Positions 22,415 to 35,025 of a stretch of DNA of 64,000 nucleotides are shown here, in pieces. The stretch is from contig CM030360.1 of the NCBI GenBank assembly GCA_017893485.1, forward strand, positions 12,636,597 through 12,700,596, read 5' to 3'. This DNA is from Hemerocallis citrina. Its lineage: Eukaryota; Streptophyta; Magnoliopsida; Asparagales; Asphodelaceae. How positions within the stretch are numbered: position 1 is the stretch's first letter; every line of letters begins with the position of its first letter. The position numbers and the translations under genes were made by a program. The notes beneath the pieces are model-generated. The model had not been told where the DNA came from, did not search any database, and saw only the letters and a list, made by a program, of their open reading frames with translations.

Positions 22415-22581
22415 TGTTCAAATATAATTTGTATATTCTGTTTCCCAATTTATAAGAAACAAATTTTCTCAAATCTCTCCCTTCCTTAATCTTCTCGATC
22501 AATTGTACCCCTTCTCAAAGAAATAATGTATATATATTTAGTGGCAGACAGTAGAATAAGAAGAACCCAAATCTAATTTCA
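22415..22581 (+). repeat. Copia-A 5' LTR
   Basis: It starts tgttcaaatataatttg and ends aatttca, three bases before the PBS. It matches the outer parts of 43406-43847. Confidence 0.8.
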
Positions 22582-22584
22582 ATA

Positions 22585-22596
22585 TGGTATCAGAGC
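22585..22596 (+). promoter_or_regulatory. Primer-binding site of Copia-A
   Basis: The sequence tggtatcagagc complements the initiator methionine tRNA and lies directly downstream of the 5' LTR. Confidence 0.88.
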
Positions 22597-23322
22597 CTAA
22601 ATTATCCTAGGCTACCTGAAGAAGAAGATCCCGATCCTGATCCTCACTGTCGTCGATCTCATCGTCGACCCCGATCCTCATCGATCCCCGAAACCCCAAA
22701 CCCCGAACTCCCATCATCTTCATCTTCATCGAAATCTCGAATCGATCCTCCTCGAACCCCGAACTCCCATCGCCTTCCTCAATCGTCTTCATCGACATCT
22801 GAACCCCAAATCCTTAAACCACCCAACAATCGTTGTCGCCAAATTCGAGCTCTGCTCCATCCCAAACGGATCCTCTGGCAACAAATCGATCGGATCCACC
22901 ACCAGATTTGAGCACCACCGGTTTCTTACCGTCGCCTTCATCACCACCCGAAGCCGTCATGCCGATCCCGAAGTCTTCACGTCCGCGCACCCCGCCGTTG
23001 CTGTTTTTTGGTTGTTTACCCCCCTCCCCCCCCCCCCCCCCCCCCCCCCGCGCGCGCGCTGATCCCAAAGTTGCCTTCATTGATCCCTTTTCTTTCAGTT
23101 GTTTGTTGTTTTGGTTTTGTGTTTGCTGTTTTGATCTACAAGCCAAAGTCAATCCCTGTCTTGGTTTTGTTTTTTAGCTGTTTGTTGTTAAGTCCGTGCA
23201 TATCAGATTGATTAAATACAGACGGTTGTGATTGGATCTGATCTATTGATTGCTGTTTGCACGTGTTGCTGTGTGCACGTGCAGATGTTGCTGCGTAATT
23301 GATTGCACGTGTGTTCGTCTCC
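22597..23322 (+). other. Copia-A leader/gag remnant, C-rich
   Basis: There is no gag-like protein here. The stretch is rich in cgatcc and ccccgaac repeats and holds a long poly-C run at about 23019-23049 followed by GCGC. Proline-rich frames on either strand are composition artefacts. Confidence 0.45.
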
Positions 23323-23330
23323 ATTGCACG

Positions 23331-23644
23331 TAGGAGTGTAAAATAAACAGGACGGTTCGTTGTCTGTCCGAGTCCGGCTCTAGAAATGGTCCGACCGTGG
23401 ACCGTTCGAACTGTTATACGAACCGATCCTGAACAAATTATTCAGTCTGATTCTTTACCGAGCTCGAGCCAGACAAAAGTCGGTCCGAATATTATTGCTA
23501 TCCGATGCATTACCGAACCGAGTCCGAACTATAAAAATTTTGTCCGACCTAAACCGAGCCGGACATAAGCCCGTCCGAGTAGAATTTCGGTCCGAGCTTG
23601 AACATATGGCTGTTCGATCCCGTCCGGTCCGAATTATAGCCCTA
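23331..23644. mobile_element. 314-bp hAT MITE with perfect 8-bp duplication
   Basis: The ends are TAGGAGTGTAAA and the complement of TAGGGCTATAAT. Flanks are attgcacg at 23323-23330 and 23645-23652, a perfect 8-bp match. The interior is rich in gtccg/cggac subterminal repeats. It has no coding capacity. Confidence 0.9.
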
Positions 23645-23786
23645 ATTGCACGTGTATTTGCCGTGTCCGTTGTTTTGGTCGTGCCGTTCTTGCTGTACAT
23701 GTGTACGTGGGTTGCTCGTGCTGCGGTGTGCACGTGCTATGGTTGCTGTTAGTAGTGCTTGTTACGTTGCTATTTGCTGTTCTTCA

Positions 23787-24666
23787 CCATGGGACCAAAA
23801 CTACCGTATGAGTCAAGGAAGTGTACTCATTGTGGCAACATCGGTCACACAAAAGCTCGTTGTTATAAGATTATCAGCTATCCGGAGAACTGGATTACAG
23901 CAGGGATACTCCAAAGATGAATTGCAATCAACCCCCTGTCGCTGTTGGAGCTTCCGATCAGCTGAAAAGAGTATTAGATCAGCCTCTACATTAGTTACTA
24001 CTGCAGGTAATGATGGTAAGGTACTTAATATTTCTGCCTCTTTTATGAATAATGCATGATAATTGAGTTATGAATAATGCATGGATAATTGATTCAGGTG
24101 ATGTCGACCATATGATTTTCAATTCTAGACAAGTCCAAATTTTACAACCATTCACCAAATTTAGTGTGTCCACTGTCAATGGTGATTCTGCCACCGTTAC
24201 TGGCGAGGGTCCCATATCTCTCACAAAAATCTAATCCTTAGATTCTGTATTAGTTGTGATATCCTTGAATTTTAATCTGTTATCTGTTGCAAAAATAACT
24301 ACTGCTTTACATTATAGTGTGGTTTTTTGGCCTTCCATTGTGTGTTTAAGGATATTCGAACTAGCAAGACGATTGGTTATGGGGTTAGACAAAGGAAGCT
24401 CTATTACCTGGATTTAGAATCTGAAAGTCCAAGCAGGTTGACTCAAGCTCTATTTGTGGAAGGATCCGAGGGAGTGAAGATGAAATCAGATATTTGGCTA
24501 TGGCATCGACGTCTGAGGCATGCTTCTTTTGGATATATGAATAAATTATTTCCAAGTTTATTTTCGAAGTTGAATATTTCTACCTTTTGGTGTGATGTGT
24601 GTGAACTCGCAAAAAGTCACCGTGTCCCTTTTCCTCCAAATCTAAGTAAAAGCTCTTTCCCATTAA
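23787..24666 (+). pseudogene. Copia-A gag zinc knuckle, protease and pre-integrase remnants
   Basis: A CCHC knuckle CTHCGNIGHTKARC starts at 23822 and is followed by YKIISYPENW. A protease remnant reading WIIDSG lies near 24090. The pre-integrase region (DIWLWHRRLRHASF ... CDVCELAKSH) lies at about 24480-24620. Several stops and shifts separate these parts. The frame is cut at about 24667 by the Helitron-like insert and resumes at 25489. Confidence 0.85.
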
Positions 24667-25488
24667 ATTTATATATTACACTAATAGGAGAGAATATTAA
24701 CCTCTCTCCTTTCTCTATTTTGAAATAAAGAAAGGAATGCAAAAGTAGGAATTCATATTTGTTAACACGTGCATTATGCACATTTTCATTAAAAAAACAA
24801 TATGAAGTCCCCAAATCTAAAAATCTAGAACTTAATTACTAGAAATATGCTTTTCTCATTAAGTATTCGATGACATGCCTATGTAGCACACAGTGTGTTT
24901 GTGAAAAAATGATTTTGAAAAAACTTTGCTTAACTAAATCAATTGTATCTATGTATGGTGTATGTATTAATTTCTGAAACCCTAATTTACTACCTCATTT
25001 TATTTTCAATTTCTAATTTGTGTTTTTGAAATTCTGAAATTTGAATTTGGGGAAGAGTACTGGTTAAAGATGGGGATGACTGTGGTATTCTGTCCAAGAA
25101 TGAAATTTTGTAAGGAGGTAGGTGGCAGAGAGTAGGGCGAGTCGAACACAGAGGTGGAGGAGGATGTTGGAGAAGGGGACGTCGCTGCGGTCGAAGACAG
25201 CAAAGATGCGAAAGATTAGGGATAAGACATTTGATAGGGTGTGAATTTGGGAGGGGAAGGGGAGGGGAGGGGAGGGTTTAGATGAGGCGGGTCAAGATCT
25301 GGGTGTTGCCAGTCAGGATGTATACAAAGGCCGGATTGTAAGTATATTTTTTAGGATAAATTTTCCTAAACTATATACTTGAAGAGTTAATTTCTCTCAA
25401 TTCTCTCACATTTTTTTAAAAGATTCATATAATTTTATGAGTCCATTAAAATTATTTCAGTCTGTGCAAGTTGCACAGGGTAACACTA
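24667..25488 (+). mobile_element. Helitron-like insertion in the Copia-A integrase
   Basis: The 3' end has a hairpin (ctgtgcaa-g-ttgcacag, about 25461-25477), a short spacer and CTAG followed by T, the Helitron 3' signature. The 5' end (tttatatattacactaata) is less typical, since Helitrons usually start with TC. Removing the insert joins the pre-integrase and integrase parts of Copia-A with little or no target duplication. The interior has no recognised gene. Confidence 0.6.
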
Positions 25489-26440
25489 GTTTATGATTAT
25501 TCATTCTGATGTTTGGGGTTCATCCAAACACACTACCTTTGGAGGAGCAAAATGGTTTGTGACATTTATTGATGACTGCACTTGTAAGACTTAGATTTGT
25601 TTGATGAAGTCTTAAAGTGAAGTTAGTGGTTTATTTCAAAAATTTCACAAATAGGTTATGACTCAGTATAAAGCACAGATTCAAGTTCTTAGGAGCGATA
25701 ATGGCAGTGAGTACCTAAGTTCGAATATGCAACAATAATCGGTGGAACATGGAATTGTTCACCAGACTACATGCTCGTATACACCACAACAGAATGGGGT
25801 TAAAGAAAAGGAAAACAGACACTTGCTCGAGGTAGTCTGTGCCTCTCTTATTCATGGAAATGTCACTCATGTATTGGGGGGAAGCCCTAGCCTCCGTTGC
25901 ATACTTAATCAACCGAGTTTCCTCTAGTATCCTAAATTTTATCACACCATTTCAAGTATTAAGTGAAGCTGTGAATGCACCAGTAGTCGTCAACTTGCCA
26001 CCTCGTGTGTTTGGGTGTGTTGCATTTATTCACCTTCATCAACATGACCGGAATAAGTTAACTCTTCGAGCTATCCAATGTGTTTTTGTGGGATATGCAG
26101 AGGATAAGAAAGGGTATCTGTGCTATCACCCACCAACTCACAAGATGTTTGTAACTATGGATGTTGTGTTCCTTGAAGATGAGATGTATTTTTTCTCTGA
26201 GGTTGAACTTCAGGAGGAGTACCGAAGTGAAGTTCAAATTCTTGCCTATGACAAAGTGGTTACCATTCAGACTAAACAATCGGACACAAGGGGAGAAAAT
26301 CTGGATGAAAGTATTGACGATCACTCGAATGAAGATTTGGTTGAGGAAGAAGATCTCCACGAGTTACTGCAATCATTGCCGAATACAAGGGGTGAAAATC
26401 TGGATGTAAGTAGTGACGATCACTCGAATTAAGATTTGGT
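25489..26440 (+). pseudogene. Copia-A integrase remnant
   Basis: It reads IIHSDVWGSS (first catalytic Asp), FVTFIDDCT and LRSDNGSEY (second Asp). Then follow TPQQNG-type sequence with the Glu region altered to GVKEKENRHL, and the C-terminal part with FVGYAEDKKGYLCYHP. Stops occur, for example near 25590 and 25738. The chain is out of use. Confidence 0.85.
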
Positions 26441-26483
26441 TGAGGTAGGAGATCTCCATGAAGAACTGCAATCAGTGCCGAAC
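26286..26483 (+). repeat. In-frame 99-bp tandem duplication in the Copia-A linker
   Basis: Two units start acaagggg(a/t)gaaaatctgg at 26286 and 26385, a period of 99 bp (33 codons). They encode an acidic repeat (about SIDDHSNEDLVEEEDLHE) between integrase and RT. The second unit has acquired a TAA. Confidence 0.8.
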
Positions 26484-26922
26484 CTCCAAGAAGATGAGCC
26501 ATCTCTACCACTAGCAGCGTTAGAAGCATCTCCACCACCAGTACCATCAGAACCATCCCTACCACCAGCAGAACCCCAAAATTAATTGTCATCGATGTTC
26601 GAAGCTCCAAGAAGAGAACTCCCAAATCGTACTACTAGAGGTATCCCAAAACCTACTTATGAGCTGATCCCACTAGTAATGTCAAGTATCCCATGAGTCA
26701 TTATGTGTCCACTCACTGATTTTCTGAATCAAATAAGTCATTTGTGAATCAATTATCTGTTGTATATATTCCTAACAGTGTGTAGAAAGCTTTAGCCGTT
26801 CCAAGGTGGAAAGCAGCTATGGATGAGGAGATGAAGTCTTTGAAGAAGAAGGAGACTTGAGAGATAGTCGAATTGCCAACAGGAAAGAAGCCTGTAGGAT
26901 GCAGATGGATTTATACCGTGAG
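26484..26922 (+). pseudogene. Copia-A linker and N-terminal reverse transcriptase
   Basis: After a proline/serine-rich linker, the RT start WKAAMDEEMKSLKKKET ... GKKPVGCRWIYTV is readable to 26922, where hAT-C interrupts. A TGA stands where a tryptophan is usual (KET-W-E). Confidence 0.82.
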
Positions 26923-29900
26923 CAATGGTGTAAATAGCGATAGCGTAGCGTTAGGTTCCATTAGCATTTAGCGCAAATAGCGTAACTCAATAGCGTAAGG
27001 TATGAAGATTTTTATTTTTTATTTACAAAAATCAAAATTAATTATATAAAAATAATAAATTCTAAATAATTCAATATAACATATAAACAAAATTTTGAAG
27101 CCAAATAATGACAAATAATGAAGATTTCACCAAAAATGAGAAGTTGAGAACTTCATAATTCATATTCAACTTACATAGAAATGAACACAAAGTTTAAAGA
27201 ACAATAAAGTAAACACATTCAAATGAAAACTACAAATTCAAATAGAAAAGTGCAAAATTCAAATATACGATCACTCTATTTCTAGATCCTCCTCCTCTAG
27301 AATTATATTAGCATCATCCGGATCGAGCATATCTCTACTTGCCCCACCCTCATCGTCTTCACTTACCCTTCCCTTGGTCGTTGAGCGGACGTTGCTACAC
27401 ATAAAAATTTATTTTATTGAGTTAGCTATACTCTAAAACTTTTATAATATCAATTATCAAGTATCATCTTGGTATGCATGAATTAAATCAATGTTGACTT
27501 ACATGAAGAACCATCAACTCTTGCTCGCTTTGGAGGTGGAGCAGAAACTTCAGTATCATCTACACTTTGATTGTTTGCGACTGCCGTAACATCTAAATAC
27601 CCTTCATCATCCATAATCTCTACATCCTCGGGGACAAACTCGTCTAACCATGCATCATCGGTAGGAAGACATGGTTCTTCTCTTTCCACAATCCACTCAT
27701 CATCGGAAGGAATCTCATCTAGAACAATAGGGTCTAACTTGCGTTGCTTTCTCCTCATGTTTCTCTCAACTTAATGTTATACATCACATAAACAAGAGAG
27801 TTCATTCGCTCTTGCTCTAACCGGAATCTCTTCTTTGAGTGAAACTATAACAGAAAATTGTATATGTATATTCAATTAATATATTGTTTAATATTATGAT
27901 TTATAAATATTATATCAAGTATCATTTTGTAAAAGAATTGCTTACTTGCTCAAATGTGCTCCAATTGCATTCACAACCGGAGGCACTAGTAGTAAGCGAA
28001 AGAACTCGTATCGCAAACTTTTAGAGTGTCGGAGTCTCACTTCCAAATCTTTCCCACCAATTAGCTAAAATATTTTCATTACATTATTAAGGTGATTTAA
28101 AATAATATGATATCAAACTAGTAATATAACAATATATGAATTTATGAAAATAATACCTGGAGTACGTGCACTAATAGTTCTTACGGCTAACTTTGTTCCA
28201 AACTCTCCATCTCTCTCTTTATAAGAATCCAACTTGACATCCGCAATTGCCCTTTCTTCAATATTGGAAATCAAGTGAGCCATGCACTCATGAAGACCTT
28301 TTCTCACCTCTGGATGCTTGCTAAATTTACTTCCATAAAAAAACTTTGGATTAAGAAAGTAAGCCGCGGCATGTAGAGGTCTATGCAACATACCCGTCCA
28401 CCTACTATCAATCAACCTCCAATAAGGTTTATATTTTCTTTCAATTCCATTACAAGCTTCCGCAATCTTCTCTTTTGCACTATCCATCATTTCATATATA
28501 TAAGGCATAGAAGGACTCACATCTGAATCAACCTCACGAAGAACACTAACCAAAGGAAGAGTGGTTGCAAAACAAAAATAGACACGACCCCAAAAGCCCT
28601 TGCGATAAAGAACTGTATCTTTTGCCTTCAATCCCTTTGGCTTCGTTGCCCATGAACTCCTCAAAAACTCATCGGAAGAAAACAAGTTTCTCAAAGGTTG
28701 CTTCAAGTTGTACAACCGTTGCAAAGTTAAAAAAGATGTAGTAAAACGGGTTATGGCCGGCCTTAAGTTCTTTACCATTTGTGTGAACTCTCATTTTCTA
28801 AGCACCCAACCATGGTTATAAATAAATTGTATAACCTTCTTTGCCAACTCAAAGGGTTGCTTCAATTAATATATTGTTGAAGCAAAGTCAATTGTATAAC
28901 CTTCTTTGCCAACTCAAGTGTCTCTTTGTGTATCTTCATTTTCCCAATATCTTCAAGCATGAGGTCGATACAATGAGCCGTACACGGTGTCCAATACAAT
29001 GATTTCCTCTTCTCCATAAGCTTCTTTTCGGCATTCACATATGAAGCATGATTGTCGGTGATAACTTGAATTACATTCTTTTTTCCAATCTCATCAATTA
29101 TCTCATCAATGCACCCAAAAAGAAAATCTCCTGTTTTAATATGAGCCGATGCATCAATAGACTTGTAAACGAAAGTTCCTTCAGGCGAGTTTACAAGAAA
29201 ATTTATCAAACTTCGATTTTTCTTGTCCATCCACCCATCTGACATCATTGTGCACCCATATTCCTTCCAAACTTTCCTACGAGTTGTTTTTATTGCATCA
29301 ATTCCTTCGACCTCATTCTTAAGAATCGATGTTCTTAACTCATGCACCGTTGGTGGTTTCAAGCCTCTCCCATAACTCCCAACCTCCTCAAGCATCTCCT
29401 TGAAATATGGACAATTTGCGAGATTAAATGGCAAACCCTTTGCATAGATAAAGTGACCAATCTTTTGAACTACCATCGCCATTTGTTCTTTCTTATATCT
29501 ATTCTCTGTTGTAGTTTGAGTCGTCGATGGAGCTTTTGCATTAACGAATCTATCAAGAGGATCAAATGTTCTTCCTTGATTATTGCTTGCATGACCACTC
29601 TCCAATTCTTGGCTGACATCATCCTCAATCTCATCAATTCCGGGCTCCCATTCTTCCTATTTCACGCTCTAGAACCCTTGATTTAGTGCGCTTAATCTCC
29701 AACTGTCGAAGACTATTCTTGCATGCTTGCTTCACTTGTAGAGATACTTTATCACATTTATGCACACCCTTGCTAGTCTCCGCTAAATGATGTTTCAATC
29801 TTGTTACTCTGGACGTAATATGATGGTCACAAAATTTACAATAGAAGTAATTGGGATGTTCTCCTTCCTTTTTATATGCCCATTATCTTACCAGATCAAG

Positions 29901-30931
29901 AGCTTGTGCCATCTTTTATGATTCTACACATAACATACGACAAATAAAATAATTTTAAAGTACTTTAATGACTTCACTGCTTCTCTAATTTTTTATTTTT
30001 TTTGGCAGGTTCAAATCAAAACTCATAAAGTTATGCAACATTGCTTATGAAGGGCTCAAAATTATATACTCTATCCTAAACTGATCACAAAAATTTCAAT
30101 TGATTGTGCATTGAACTGAAATACATGCCATCCACAGTTATACCCCTTCAGAAATTTCATTTTCTGAAAATTTGTTCAAGTAATACTGCATTGATGTCTG
30201 ACTATGTTAACATCTCCCCTTTAGATATTTTGCAGTTTATTAGATGATACTACCTTCGATTTAGAGTCAATAACCATTAATATCAAATCTGAACAAGAAG
30301 ATCAAGGATATAGATTATATGTTATTTTGTATGTAAAATTGTAAATTATGTGAACTGTGATTCTGTGAAGCTATGTAAATTTGATAACTACTCCCCTCTT
30401 TACAATCTATTTGTATAACAGACCACTCTCCTCTTCCCAACCCCAAATCAGCAAAAATCAAAATCAAATACCAGTCCAATCTTAAACCTAAATCAGCAAA
30501 ATTCAGGAGAAGAAGAAAGTCTAAAAGAAGAAGAAAATCGAAATCAAATAAATAAAATTCGGTCGTCGCTGTAGCCGTCGCCTGAACCCCTCGCCCTTGC
30601 CGCTCTAGTCGCCGGAATCACTTGACAAAGCCGATCGCCGCTCCAGTCGCCGATCGAGGCTCCAGTCGCCGGAATGGTTTTCAAACCCTAAAATAAAAAG
30701 TAAGTTGGGAGGGGAGGGACCATCGGGCTATGAAAGAAAAGGGAAAAAAAAAAATTAACATCGCGTGTAGCGCACCGTTACATAGCGTTTGCGCTATAAC
30801 GTGCGCGATGCACGTATAGCGCACCGCTATGCAAGCAGTGCGCTATACATCTGCGCTATGTAGCGCAGAGAGGCGGGTTAAGCTACGTAGCGCACTATAG
30901 TGCTTAGCATAGCGCGATTTTTTCAACATTG
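26923..30931 (-). mobile_element. hAT-C: DUF659/hATC-type hAT element
   Basis: It begins caatggtgtaaatagcg and ends with the complement of caatgttgaaaaaatcgcg. The flanks are accgtgag and ccgtgaag, which share ccgtga, a degraded 8-bp duplication. The host RT frame of Copia-A is restored when the element is removed (WIYTV-KYKSDG). Both ends carry clusters of tagcgc/gcgcta motifs, dense at 30760-30920. Confidence 0.88.
27483..29890 (-). pseudogene. hAT-C transposase (BED finger, DUF659, hATC), disabled
   Basis: On the minus strand, a BED zinc finger (CKFCDH ... HHLAET) lies near 29855-29760. An open frame 29605-28862 follows with DUF659 features (CTMMSDGWMDKKNRSLINF, ITDNHASYV, LYWTPCTAHCIDLMLEDIGK). 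Next is 28778-28113 (DSRWTGMLHRPLHAAAYFLNP), then an hATC region near 28050-27950 (WWERFGSETPTL ... ASGCECNWS), and a tail 27758-27483 with a basic MRRKQRK start. Stops occur before the BED finger and inside hATC, and introns or shifts separate the parts. The family acts as a nuclear DNA transposase. Confidence 0.86.
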
Positions 30932-31031
30932 CCGTGAAGTATAAATCCGATGGTTCAATAGAGCTATACAAAGCAAGGCTGGTTGCCAAAGGATACACTC
31001 AAACTTATGAAATTGATTATGATGAAACATT
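30932..31031 (+). pseudogene. Copia-A reverse transcriptase fragment between two insertions
   Basis: It reads [20 protein letters not shown] and then a sequence ending DYDETF, where Copia-B is inserted. The acatt duplication is at 31027-31031. The frame resumes at 41589 with FAPVARF. Confidence 0.88.
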
Positions 31032-31489
31032 TTTTAATCAAAATTCTTTATAAACTTTCTTTTACAATTAACTCTATTGATTGAGAGGCACCAAAAACAG
31101 AGATGAGAATAGGAGAGGAAGAAAATCCAACAAGAAAATAAAATTAAATAAATAACAACTTACAAACAAACCAAATAATATGCAACAAGGTAGAGCAGTC
31201 GAGGCTTGTGTATCACACAACGTCCTTAAAACAGATTTCGCCTCTTCCGGTTGCTGGATTGTGTTAAGGCGTCTGTCTCCCAGGATGCAACGACTAGAGT
31301 GTTCACGTAGGCACCACGTTAAACCCTCGAACCGACCAACAACATGAGAACTCTATCACCGAATTACCAAACAGCAGGATCGAGGAACGGAACAGAGTAA
31401 AATTAAACAGAAAAGAAAGAAGACGATTTTTGGTGCACGGAAGAAAGAGATAGAGGGCTTTATATATAGAGTCAGGGTTAGAGTTTGTA

Positions 31490-31660
31490 ACAGCAGACAA
31501 AGATATGAATGCCTACAGTGTAACGGCAGACAATGTATTGAATGCATACACTGTAACGGTAGACAGTAGTTAATGACCTGAATGTCACAGTATAACGGCA
31601 GACAGACACTTCAATGCGTACAATGTAATGGCAGACAAAATGTTTAATAGTGCACTGAAA
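31490..31660 (-). repeat. Short tandem repeats in U3 of the Copia-B 3' LTR
   Basis: A unit of about 35-45 bp with the core gtaacggcagacaatg and aatgc-tac is repeated four or five times with variation. The matching array in the 5' LTR is at about 40910-41100. They lie upstream of the LTR TATA box on the minus strand. hAT-B is inserted at the outer edge of the array. Confidence 0.75.
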
Positions 31661-31662
31661 CG

Positions 31663-34600
31663 TAGGGATGGCAAGTGGGCCAGGTCAACCGCCGACCTGC
31701 CCGCGACCCGCCCGGTTAACTCAGCCCGTGTAAGTGCGGTGAGGGTTCGGGTCAAACCCGTGAACAGTAACGGGTCGACACGGGTCGCCAAAATACCGAA
31801 TCGAACCCGTCTAACCCGCCGTGCGAACCCGTTAAAAATACCCCAACCCGCCCGCCAACCCACGGGTCGACCCGCGAGTTACGAACCGTTTGACCTGAAC
31901 GGGTCAAACGTTCGACCCACCACGGGCCGACCGCTGACCCGCGGGTTAGCGTATCGTTAGGTATTGTTCACCAGAGAGCTCAAACGGCTCTTAGAGCCGT
32001 TTTGCTTATTTTTTTTTTTTTTTTTAATTTTTAGCCTATAAATACCCCCCCCCCAAAACCCCCTCAAAAAAATCACACCTTACTCTTTTACGCTTTCTAC
32101 TATTATTACTCATTTCTAAGCAATTTGTGAACAATTGAAGTATTGAATAAACAAGTGTTCAATGCATAAGCACGATCAAATTCCGATCGTATCCAAATCA
32201 AAATTCAACAACGTCTTCAACTCTTCAACTCTCGTCCAACTCCAAGTGATCAAGTCTTCAACTCTCCTACAAGCTCTCCCCAACTCTTCAATTCCGGATT
32301 TGAGGAATTCTACTTCTACTTCTATTCTTATTTTCACGGATTTTTTTTACATATGCGTATCCATGGTAAACGGTATCAAAATTTCATACCTCTCTTATTT
32401 TATTTTTGTTGTAGTTATAATTATTGTTGGTTTTTTGATCTTCTCTATCTCAACCCTCTTGTTTTCTAAGATTTTTTTTATAACTCATCGCTCCTACATT
32501 GTGTAGTTTTTTTTACATAGATTACTGCATTATGTCTAGATTACGCGGTAGCGATCGTAGCCAAAGTGGGCAAGATTCCACCGGCACTTCCCGTAGGCCA
32601 CCAATTGTCCCAATTAGTGAGCCCGCCGAAGAGTACCATGATCCTCCTATCCAATAATGGGGTACACACGACGAGGTTGTAGGTGACATACAATTAGAAG
32701 AAGAACAACAACAACAACCAACCGAAACCACACAACCCCGTAGTGGTAGGAAAAGTAGAGGAGAAAGTAGTGATTGATATAAATTTTACGATTTTATCCT
32801 GGACGAAGAAAATCCGGGTATAGGGTTGAAAGTTTGTAAAACATGTTCTAAGGCATACAAATTCAAGATCGGTGATGGCACCGGTACAATTAGTAGACAC
32901 ATTCAATATAACCATAAAGACCTTTTTGTTGACCTATCCGGCCAACAAAAAATCAACCCTAGGACCGGTCTAGTTGATAACCACCCTTATGATCCCGATC
33001 TTGTTCGTCGGGAAATGACCCGATTAATAATAAAGGAAGAGTTACCATTTTCTTTTCCCGAGAGTAGGAACTTGGAAAATTTTAATCAAACGGCCTTAAA
33101 CTCTCATTTTAGAAGAACCTGAGAAATACTTGCAAATCAGATTGTTTTAAAGTATACAATGAAATGAAGGACGCTTTGATTGTAATTTTATGGAGTTTAA
33201 CTTGTAGAGTTAGTTTAAGTTCGGATTGTTGGACGGGTGTCAACAATATTCCAACGATGGGAATAACCTGTCATTGTATCGACAATGGTTGGATTCTTCA
33301 AAAAAGAATCATATCACTTGTCGCGTTGCCGTATCTACATAGTGGCGCTAAAATAGCAAATCGTATTTTAGAAATTTGTGATATTTTTCATATTCGTGAT
33401 AAAATTATGTGTATTAGTTTTGATAATGCATCTCACAACAATGCAGTAATTACTACTATAAAATTCGCATTAAACCCTCCATCTGACAATATTTTTCATA
33501 TTAGATGTGCATGTCATATTTTAAATTTATGTGTTCTAGATGCATTAAAAATAGCCGATCCATATATACTTTAAATTAGAAATTGTGTACATTTCATTGC
33601 ATTAAGTCCCAGTATATTTTAAGAATGGAAAAATTGGTGTAGGATTTCAAATGTACCTTTTAGAAGATTTCCAAAGGATGTTAAACGCCGATGGAACTCT
33701 ACTTTTTATTTACTACATGTTACCGAATATAAAGCAGTTCTAAATGATTTTTGTATCGCAAAAAATATGCCAAATTTTGAAATGACTCCCACCGATTGGT
33801 TTAAATTTTTAGAACATTTTAAAACCGCAACTTTAAAATTTTCAAAAACATATGAATCTACTTCTAGTAGTATTTTTATTTCATTAGTTAGTATGATGCA
33901 AACATTTAACGAAATGTTAAATGGTACTTATGTTGGTGATATTGTAAAACCTACATACAATTTTTTTTTGAAGTATTATTATCTTCTTCCTATGTTGATT
34001 TGTGTTGCTACCATTATGGATCCTCGTATCAAATTAGAAGGTACGAAGAGTTTGATTGAAATATTTTTTGCATTACTTGGGGAAAATATAGAGATAGTAA
34101 TTGATTGTGCTTCTTTTTTAGTTAAATTTGAATCTATATTAATAACTTGTATGATTATTATGATCGATCTTTTGCTTCTAGTAGTACAACTTCTGTAGTT
34201 AATTCTTCTTCTGATAGTTCCAAAGGTAAGGGTAATAGTAAATTTGATGATAGAATATTTAATTTACTTGCACAAATTCAATAAAAAAAACTTAGGACTA
34301 ATTAACCAAATGAATTAAATTGGTATAGCCAACAAGATTCTGAGTCTTCTTCTTCTCCACTAGATATTTTACAATGGTAGAAAGACCATGAACACACTTA
34401 TAGTATTCTGTCAATTATGGCTAAAGATTACTACCTCCTCCTGTCTCTACAGTTGCTTCTGAAAGTGTATTTTCTTCAAGTGGCAGAGTTCTAACTGATT
34501 ACAGGAATCGTTTAAAGCCCGACACGTTAGAGATGCTCGTTTGCACAGAAGACTGGCTGCAAGTTGAATATAGGACACAAGGGAAAGCATTATCTACGTT

Positions 34601-34993
34601 CACAAGTGGGAGCAACTCGCCGGAAGAACAAAAACAAAAACAACAACAACAACAATAGTAACCAAAATGAAGAAGTCAAGACCAACAACAAATTCAAGGC
34701 CATCAACTTGAAGACAATTGTAAATAGATAAAAATAATTGTATTATATCTGTGCTTGTTATTTCAAATTAGAAAAATTGAAGTAAATTGAAATTGTATAT
34801 AAGAAATATGTTAGTGTATAAAACAAATTTGTGAATTGAATTCTTTAATTGATTAGAAATTGTGAAACTTGTATAACTTAAAATCATATGAATAATATTT
34901 CAATATTTTTTGCCAATTTTACTCTTTCATTCTTATTATTATTATTACGATTTTTAATTATTATTATTATTATTATTATTATTACGATTATTA

Positions 34994-35025
<32 letters not shown>

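Noticed and set aside
22607..23211. Proline-rich frames of up to 114 codons
   Set aside because: They depend on the poly-C run and C-rich repeats after the Copia-A PBS; no gag similarity.
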